From Larix sibirica (Eukaryota > Streptophyta > Pinopsida > Pinales > Pinaceae), in NCBI GenBank assembly GCA_004151065.3, contig NWUY0300011267.1:38896-53546 (forward strand): a DNA stretch of 14,651 nucleotides. The letters run 5' to 3'. Positions within the stretch are counted from its first letter, which is position 1. Every line of letters starts with the position of its first letter. Shown here one piece after another: positions 9,236 to 14,651 of the stretch. Below the pieces are notes generated by a model, which had not been told where the DNA came from, did no database searches, and was given only the letters and a program-made list of their open reading frames with translations. Position numbers and translations under genes: made by a program.

Positions 9236-10095
9236 TTGTGGAAAGAGGCCACCCCTCCTTAGCTCAGTCCTTTGGGAGAGAGGGTGGCACCTTTAGAACT
9301 ATATCACCTCCACACAATGGACGTTCTAGTGGCATGTTTGAAATCGCAAATAACATGACAGCTGGTAGGTGGGAGTTGATAGTCTTAATTGGGCCTTTAA
9401 TGGCCAATCCTCTTGAGATGTTAAAGGAATTTTCCGCTCGAGCCAACGCCTTAATTTATTGGAAAGGAAAATACTGGGCCTATATTCCACACCCTCCTCT
9501 GTCAGACGGGCCCGTGAATATGGAGAATTCCTGGGTCATTTCGCACATTCCAGAGAGCAGTCTTTCACTTCTGGAGTTGAGCATCTAGGAAGGAAGTTGG
9601 TGTATAATGCAGAGGAACTCTGCAACCATGAGAAAGGAAATGGAAAGGGTTATGGGCGAGGTTAGGGACATCAAAAACCTCCTGACAGACACAAGGAAGA
9701 TGGTGCGTTGCACCTACGAGGTTGCTTGGGCTTCTCTAGAGGAAGGTCAGTGAACTACTTAGGATATAATCTATCTTAAATCTGGCGTGGAGGACATTGA
9801 GACACATGCTCAAGTGCACATCAATGAATTGGAGGAGGTCAATAATAATTTAAGTGAGATGAGTAAAGCCAAAAAGGAACGGCTTGAGGTTTTAAAGAGA
9901 GCCCTTGTTGGCTTGAACTTTCATCTCCAGGGGGTCTCCATGCATGGAAACGAGTGGAATGAGGAATGCTTCGTTCAACTCAAGGATATTCTGCTTGATG
10001 TGCAAAAGGGTGTGGAAGGACTTGAGGAAAACCAGTGGTTACATAAGTGGCAAGTTGGAATGACTGCTATAGAAGAAGACGTAGTACCACAATAG
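9220..10095 (+). pseudogene. Unidentified downstream LINE frame with coiled-coil tail
   Basis: I do not recognise this product. Frame 1 is open for 292 codons from ATG 9220 to TAA 10095 apart from three stops (TAG 9586, TGA 9751, TAG 9760). The ATG overlaps the end of the RNase H frame, whose TAA is at 9233, a stop/start arrangement that could allow reinitiation. The first third is mixed, with aromatic and proline residues and a WKGKYWAYIPHPP stretch. The middle (from 9628) is charged and helical (MRKEMERVMGEVRDIKNLL). The tail (9787-10095) has long helices with Leu/Ile/Val spacing typical of coiled coils (HINELEEVNNNLSEM, KKERLEVLKRALVGL) and ends acidic. It could instead be a separate gene fragment carried by or next to the LINE. 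It is broken here; the intact tail alone is 102 residues. Confidence 0.5.
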
Positions 10096-10390
10096 GAAAA
10101 ATAAAGAACCCCGATTCTGGAATGATGTGCCACTCTCAATTCTCTCCTTTTTGTAGTAGGTTATATGTTTTTTTGCAAGTATTTATGTAATCAATTTGTT
10201 AGAATATATACTGTAAAAGGAAGACATGTAAGACTTCCAAGAAACCATGAAAGTCTGCCTGTGATTATGGAGTTCTCTTTCTCCTAGAAGTCTTATTCCC
10301 AGGATTTTGACATGCCCTTTTTTGGAAGGCCTATTGTTCTCTGTACTCTATGTTTATACATATAAATATATTTCTCATTTGTTAAAAAAT
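10096..10390 (+). other. Presumed LINE 3' untranslated region
   Basis: T-rich non-coding sequence between the downstream frame and the A-run at 10384-10389. It includes CTCTGTACTCTATGTTTATA at 10338-10357, and ATAAAT near 10362. Confidence 0.45.
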
Positions 10391-10398
10391 AGAGGGAG
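10391..10398. repeat. Candidate 3' target-site duplication of the LINE
   Basis: AGAGGGAG immediately after the A-run, identical to 8487-8494. Confidence 0.5.
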
Positions 10399-10566
10399 AT
10401 CTTCTTCTTTTGAGGAAAGTTCTTGTCAAATTTGTTGTTATTTTTCTAATCAATAGACTTTGTTTACATAATCTTTATAATCTTTATTAATAGTGGGCAT
10501 TTTAAATTTCTATTTCTTATATAAAAGTGGAAGATTTTGATATTAACTTATTTATTTTATTTTGAT

Positions 10567-10591
10567 TATATATATATATATATATATATAT
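10567..10591. repeat. (TA)n microsatellite ending at an N
   Basis: About 25 bp of alternating T and A directly before the N at 10592, a usual place for an assembly to stop. The 170 bp before it (10399-10566) is AT-rich with nothing recognisable. Confidence 0.95.
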
Positions 10592-10592
10592 N
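10592..10592. other. Single N: probable contig join
   Basis: One ambiguous base between the (TA)n run and the start of the 400-bp repeat that also ends at 4283. Confidence 0.8.
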
Positions 10593-10992
10593 ATGCCCCA
10601 ACTATATTTTTTATAATTGTTTATTTCAAATTTCGAATGTCCACCATAAAATAAATCTTGATAATAAACTTTCTACATCTTCCTTCAATATAGGAAGAAC
10701 ATTTTTCCTCATCCAACCCATATTGTATAATATAAACACCTATTAACATAAAAATAAAAATACAATCTATTAAACTTAAAAAAAATCACATCAAACAATT
10801 AAAAACATAAACTTTTCCAACAAAAAATCACATCATACTATTAAAAACAAAAACTTTTGCAACAAAATAATGAGAGCCGCCTCAGTAAAAAATTCCAATT
10901 CGCTCCAAGTCCATAGAGACTGTATTTTTTCGTAAAAGAATTTCAATAAAAGATTTTCCTTTATTTCTATACAATCACAAGTATTCTCTGTT
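10593..10992. repeat. 400-bp direct repeat, second copy, starting after an N
   Basis: Matches 3884-4283 with one difference found (C10634 / A3925). Here the sequence continues without a break into the XTH upstream region, so the first copy is most simply the start of the same upstream region cut short at 4283. Confidence 0.95.
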
Positions 10993-11093
10993 TTTTCTTC
11001 CGAAGTGTCACTTTTGAATTGTTTACACACATCCATCGCTTTGTTCTCGAGGATCTCTTTCCAAATCGAATAGATTAAAGGGCATGTTAACAT
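10833..11093 (-). other. Unidentified minus-strand open frame, 86 codons
   Basis: Starts at the ATG at 11093 (the frame stays open upstream to a TTG at 11156) and ends with TAG at 10833. I do not recognise the product. It begins MLTCPLIYSIWKEILEN, has an acidic middle (SDTSEEKTENTCDCIE) and ends in a hydrophobic helix-like stretch (ALIILLQKFLFLIV). The frame crosses from the 400-bp repeat into unique DNA at 10992/10993, so the copy at 3884-4283 holds only its 3' part. It may be a gene remnant, a LINE fragment in the opposite direction, or chance. Confidence 0.25.
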
Positions 11094-11563
11094 AATTCTG
11101 ATGCGTAGTCGTTTCTTGCAGAGAAGGTAATCCTTGATTGTTTCAAAATTGATCAAAATTGAAATTGTTGAGAAAGTGTGTCTGGGAAAAAGAAAAAAAC
11201 ATATTGCAATATTCCTTGCTGTCCTCCCAATGCGATGAAGGCAAAGTTAAAGGAAAAGAGAATGCTGGTTACTCCTGGCGATCTGAGCATCATGTTCAGA
11301 TGTATCATGTAGCTTTTGAGTTTCTAATGACACACAAAGTGTAAAGGATGACAGTACTGGCTCTTACTTTAGCCTGCCAAGTATAAACTGTTCCTCAAAG
11401 AAAATAGACAGTCATGGAAAGTTTGGGTATGGAAAGAATTCTACAGAGATGAAGGGATCCATTTTCATAGCTAAAGATGAGATAGCTTGCTTGGAGAGCT
11501 TCATCTGATTCTTCACAAGTGCTGTTAAACACAACAATTCTTCTTTCTTAAGAAATACCATAT
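11094..11563. other. Distal upstream region of XTH, no gene assigned
   Basis: Mixed-composition intergenic sequence. A 61-codon + strand frame at 11159-11344 starts at a non-ATG codon and matches nothing I know. Confidence 0.4.
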
Positions 11564-11758
11564 TCACCAACATCCCATCCACAGCCACTTTATTCTCGAT
11601 TGCATGGTCAAACCTCCTTCTCTACTCCAACCCTGGTGATAGCATGCCCATACACATGAATGCTTAATGAAATTTCTAATGTCTATATATGCAAACAAAC
11701 CAGATTGTTCCTCAGCAATCCAATCCAAGGCATTCCTTTCTTCTTTGGTTATTTTCAA
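11564..11758 (-). other. Possible minus-strand exon remnant upstream of XTH
   Basis: An open minus-strand stretch of about 64 codons with protein-like composition (KEERNALDWIAEEQSGLFAYIDIRNFIKH) but no ATG near its start. A further minus-strand open stretch about 50 codons long is at about 11410-11570. They could be pieces of an unidentified pseudogene. The stretch also overlaps the TATA-like box proposed for XTH, so at most one reading is likely to matter. Not recognised. Confidence 0.2.
11682..11692 (+). promoter_or_regulatory. Candidate TATA box of XTH
   Basis: TCTATATATGC lies about 120 bp before the XTH start codon, so transcription starting about 30 bp downstream would leave a 5' leader of roughly 95 nt, a normal length. 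It is the best TATA match close to the gene, but AT-rich DNA makes such matches frequent. Confidence 0.45.
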
Positions 11759-11810
11759 TCTCTGAACTACTAGTTAAAATTTAACACTGATCCTGTCTGA
11801 CATATTGAAG

Positions 11811-13948
11811 ATGTCAATCAACAGTGCCTGCTTATGGTTTTTTGTCTGGGCGTATTTCATATCTGCATGTTTAGGTCTTGGAAATGGAAATTTTGATGAT
11901 GATTTTTACATTATGTGGTCACCTGATCATATCGCCAGACTGGACAACGGACGTGGCGTGCAGATTAGTATGGACAGACAGTCAGGTAATGATCTACTTA
12001 TCAGTTTAGATTTTTCTTCATTCCAAAACTATTCAGTATAGGAAGAAAATCCTTTATTTACAATGTTTCTCTAAAATTTTAGGTTCGGGCTTCGCATCGA
12101 AGAAAACATATTTGTTTGGCAAGTTTGAAATGCAAATCAAACTGCCACCAGGAAATTCTGCGGGCACAGTTGTAGCTGTCTATGTAAGTCCCTGCATGAC
12201 TTAATTCGCTTATCTATTTAATCTCATCAACAAGTATGGAGGCATATCTGAGATAATACCCTTCTTGCAAATTCTGTACAGTTATATTCCAATCAACCCA
12301 ACAGAGACGAAATCGACATTGAATTCTTGGGCAATGTAGAAGGCAAGGATATCATCATGCAAACTAATGTTTTTGCTAATGGGTTCGACGATCGAGAGCA
12401 GAGGATCAAACTCTGGTTCGATCCCACAGCAGAATTTCACACATACACAGTGTTTTGGAATCGATACCACATCATGTAAGTTTATTATTTTATTGTTTCT
12501 TAAGTAGGAAAAAGCCTTCTGCTTAACATTTAGCTATTGTTGGTAAAATCTCTTTTAGTTGTAGTAATATCAATATCATACTCTGTACACAAAATTTGGC
12601 TACATAAAATAATTTCTTTCAGAATTTGACTACTTGACATAATTTGTTCATCTTGTGTACACAAAATTTGACTACTTGAAATAATTTGCTAATAGTCTAT
12701 AAAGGGTAGACTTTTATTTTGCCCAGCCTTTTTGTATTAAGCCAAAAGACTAACTCTTAACCCATTAAAGCAATTTTAAACCATAGAAATGGTTTTAGTC
12801 ATAGTTACCAACTTCAACGGTATATGAGAATTCCACTTATGGGTTTAATTCAGTTCGCCTGTTATCAGCAGGCTTTTTTTGAATAGGTGCATGTAGATTG
12901 AATATCCCGTACACCTTCTCAATTGCCATAATGCATACAGTGCAGCAGCAACCTTTATGAAAACCCAGAGTGCTAATGAAAAGAGAGGCTTTATTTGAAT
13001 AGGTGCATGTAGATTGAATATCCTCTACACCATCTCAAATGCCACAATGCATACAGTGCACCAGCAACCTTTATAATGAAAACCCAGAGTGCTTATGAAA
13101 AGAGAATGCAGTAGCAGAGGCCCTTTTAAGACTTCTATATACTGGTGAAATTTTATGATATTAAAGGGTGAATTTTGACTAATTTTTTTTCCATTTGAAC
13201 TCCAACTTGGGAAGAAAACCTGTCATAGGACTAATCATAGGCCAGACTCTAACGCAGGGTCCTGCTTTCTTCAAACAACCTATCATAATTCCATACATGA
13301 AAACCCTAATTCAACAATTTTATGCCATATAACTTTCCTTCACTACAACCTATCATAATTCCATACATGAAGCCAACATACAAGATACAAAACCCCAATT
13401 GAACAATTTTGTGCCATATAACTTTCTTCAGTCCTAAGATGTTAAGTAAAATCTCTAATTCTATCTTCCTAAACTTATTTCTTCCTTTTACAAGACGTGT
13501 AATCATGAGATATTCAAGATATCCTGTAGCTAATTTGTAAATTCAATGCAGATTTCTGGTAGATGGCTTCCCAATCAGAGTGCATCAAAACAATGCAGTG
13601 AGAGGCATACCATATCCCAGAATGCAACCGATGAGTTTATACACAACTATATGGAATGGGGAGAGCTGGGCAACCAACGGGGGAAAGACAAAGATCACTT
13701 GGACGTCAAATCCATTTGTTGCTCAGTTCAGAAACTTTAACATCGATGGCTGCGAGTGGAGTGGAAACCCAAGGTTCTGTAAGGGAGCCAGCACACAGAA
13801 TTGGTGGAACAAGAGATCATATGCTTTATTCAACGCAGGGGATAGACTCAAACTCCACTGGGTAAGGAAGCATTTCCTCGTCTATGACTACTGCAATGAC
13901 AAGGTCAGATTCAAAGTGGCGCCTCTGGAATGCAGGTACCAGATTTAA
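11811..13948 (+). CDS. XTH: Xyloglucan endotransglucosylase/hydrolase, 4 exons
   Basis: GH16 enzyme of the cell wall that cuts xyloglucan and rejoins it to another chain, affecting wall loosening and repair. Exons 11811-11985, 12083-12183, 12282-12475 and 13552-13948 (175, 101, 194, 397 bp) join in frame across three GT-AG introns of 97, 98 and 1076 bp to give 288 residues, within the family's usual 270-300. Residues 1 to about 22 form a signal peptide. Residues 100-110 read [11 protein letters not shown]: Glu102 nucleophile, Asp104 helper, Glu106 acid/base. [21 protein letters not shown] and NGESWAT (192-198) are family hallmarks. The C-terminal XET domain has Cys224, Cys233, Cys271 and Cys284, expected to form two disulphides, and the YDYC motif. 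There is no N-X-S/T sequon after the catalytic site. NRDEID and NGESWAT recall the Arabidopsis XTH1-3/11 clade, and the long-loop hydrolase insertion is absent, so transglycosylation is more likely than hydrolysis. The ATG at 11811 is chosen because it gives the signal peptide. Confidence 0.93.
12585..12688. repeat. Three short direct repeats in XTH intron 3
   Basis: Units at about 12585-12615, 12622-12645 and 12657-12688 share AATTTGRCTACWT...ATAATTT. The first and third also share the leading GTACACAAA. Confidence 0.75.
12871..12986. repeat. Intron 3 tandem duplication, unit 1 (116 bp)
   Basis: Abuts unit 2 (12987-13105). Both run from GGCTTT..TTTGAATAGG to ATGAAAAGAGA with roughly ten differences, including a 3-bp insertion in unit 2. 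Confidence 0.9.
12987..13105. repeat. Intron 3 tandem duplication, unit 2 (119 bp)
   Basis: Diverged second unit of the tandem pair beginning at 12871. There is no coding or splice signal in it that I can support. Confidence 0.9.
13277..13430. repeat. Second direct-repeat pair in XTH intron 3
   Basis: AACCTATCATAATTCCATAC begins both 13277-13343 and 13347-13430, and both end in GCCATATAACTTTC. The second has about 18 extra bases near 13370-13390. Confidence 0.85.
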
Positions 13949-14215
13949 TGGATATTCATAGGATACACAGCAATTTTTTATATTTGCTAATAAGATTGTC
14001 CGGTGGAGGAGAGGCTCTTTCCATTACCGGATGCCTGCTTGCTACAGAAACAGAGACAGCGTGTTGAGCCTAGTTGCTCCTTTCAGAATTTCTTATCTGA
14101 AAGCTTTGTTGTTGTGTATAAATTCAACCTGGTTATAAGCAGATACACTACTTTTTATTATTAATATTTTATATACAGCTCTATATTTATTTGTTATCTA
14201 AGTGTTAAATTTTAT

Positions 14216-14221
14216 AATAAA
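14216..14221 (+). terminator. Candidate XTH polyadenylation signal
   Basis: AATAAA about 270 bp after the XTH stop codon, preceded by a T-rich stretch (14150-14215), as plant 3' ends usually are. Plant signals are loose, so an earlier site such as the one near 14118 is possible. Confidence 0.45.
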
Positions 14222-14239
14222 ACATACACAAATATACAG

Positions 14240-14297
14240 TTTACAAGCACAAGCACAAGCAAATGAATGTATTTACAAGCACAGGCAAATGAATGTA
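14240..14297. repeat. Short tandem repeat downstream of XTH
   Basis: Units 14240-14271 and 14272-14297 both begin TTTACAAGCAC and end GCAAATGAATGTA. The first has an extra AAGCAC repeat. Confidence 0.85.
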
Positions 14298-14651
14298 AAG
14301 CAGCCGCATAATATTCTTATTCTTATGTCATATTCGAAAGACACTCTCGACTTTAAATTATTTTTTTCTTTCACTCCAAGTTTAGAATGACTTTCTCACT
14401 TAACTTTTTTGAATGACATTTAGTCTTTCCGAAAAGTACCCTTACCTTTTCACAAAATACGCTAATAATGAAATCCCATCGCAGGTAAATTATTACTCTA
14501 AAATATCTTATTTAATGTTAAGAATGGTATAATGGTCTTTAATGAATTTTTTAATTATTTTTTTTATTTTTTTATATTTTTGGTAAAGTTACATTATGTT
14601 ACAATATCTCCTTCATATTGGATTGAAAATACTTCACTATTCTCGATAGAA
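14298..14651. other. AT-rich 3' flank, nothing seen
   Basis: No coding signal, repeat or recognisable regulatory element. Confidence 0.5.

Larger units (their letters stand above)
8495..10390 (+). mobile_element. 5'-truncated L1-type LINE remnant
   Basis: This block starts in the middle of the region between reverse transcriptase and RNase H (WKIWLSRNNEIFEG, like the zf-RVT linker of plant LINEs). It continues through a broken RNase H domain and a second open frame, then a 3' untranslated part (10096-10383), and ends in a short A-run (10384-10389). The bracketing AGAGGGAG copies support both ends. The endonuclease and reverse transcriptase are absent, as expected from incomplete reverse transcription at insertion. 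The several frameshifts and stops make it immobile. Confidence 0.75.

Noticed and set aside
12282-12470. 62-codon minus-strand frame over XTH exon 3
   Set aside because: Antisense shadow of a well-supported coding exon.
13656-13865. 69-codon + strand frame over XTH exon 4 in another frame
   Set aside because: Overlaps the confirmed XTH exon in a different frame; composition is that of an out-of-frame reading.

Overview
This is a plant nuclear window, probably from a conifer. It has spliceosomal introns, decayed LTR retrotransposons, a 5'-truncated LINE and AT-rich spacers. The conifer suggestion rests on recalled resemblance of the transposon fragments to conifer repeats, so it is softer than 'seed plant'.

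The only clearly intact gene is a xyloglucan endotransglucosylase/hydrolase (XTH) on the + strand, 11811-13948. It has four exons, three GT-AG introns and a 288-residue product with a signal peptide, the GH16 catalytic motif and four C-terminal cysteines. A TATA-like box lies about 120 bp upstream and an AATAAA about 270 bp downstream of the stop. Intron 3 is 1.08 kb and carries three sets of local direct repeats.

The left half is one 3747-bp segment present twice: 13-3759 and 4285-8031, constant offset 4272, only eight differences found. Each copy holds a gag pseudogene of a Ty3/gypsy-type element (+ strand), an unassigned stretch with a TATAAATAGG motif, then a minus-strand LTR, primer-binding-site-like sequence and gag-like ORF, then AT-rich sequence. 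Separately, 3884-4283 is repeated at 10593-10992. The 3884-4283 copy ends at the single N at 4284, and the 10593-10992 copy starts right after the single N at 10592. The simplest reading is three joined contigs, with the first being an unmerged alternative version (haplotype or repeat copy) of the same locus rather than a real tandem duplication.

Between the second copy and the XTH, positions 8495-10390 hold a 5'-truncated LINE, flanked by an 8-bp candidate target-site duplication. It keeps a ruined RNase H domain, followed by a second overlapping, mostly open frame of 292 codons with a predicted coiled-coil tail. That downstream frame is the best candidate here for something little described. 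No tRNA, rRNA, CRISPR array or bacterial-type system was seen.
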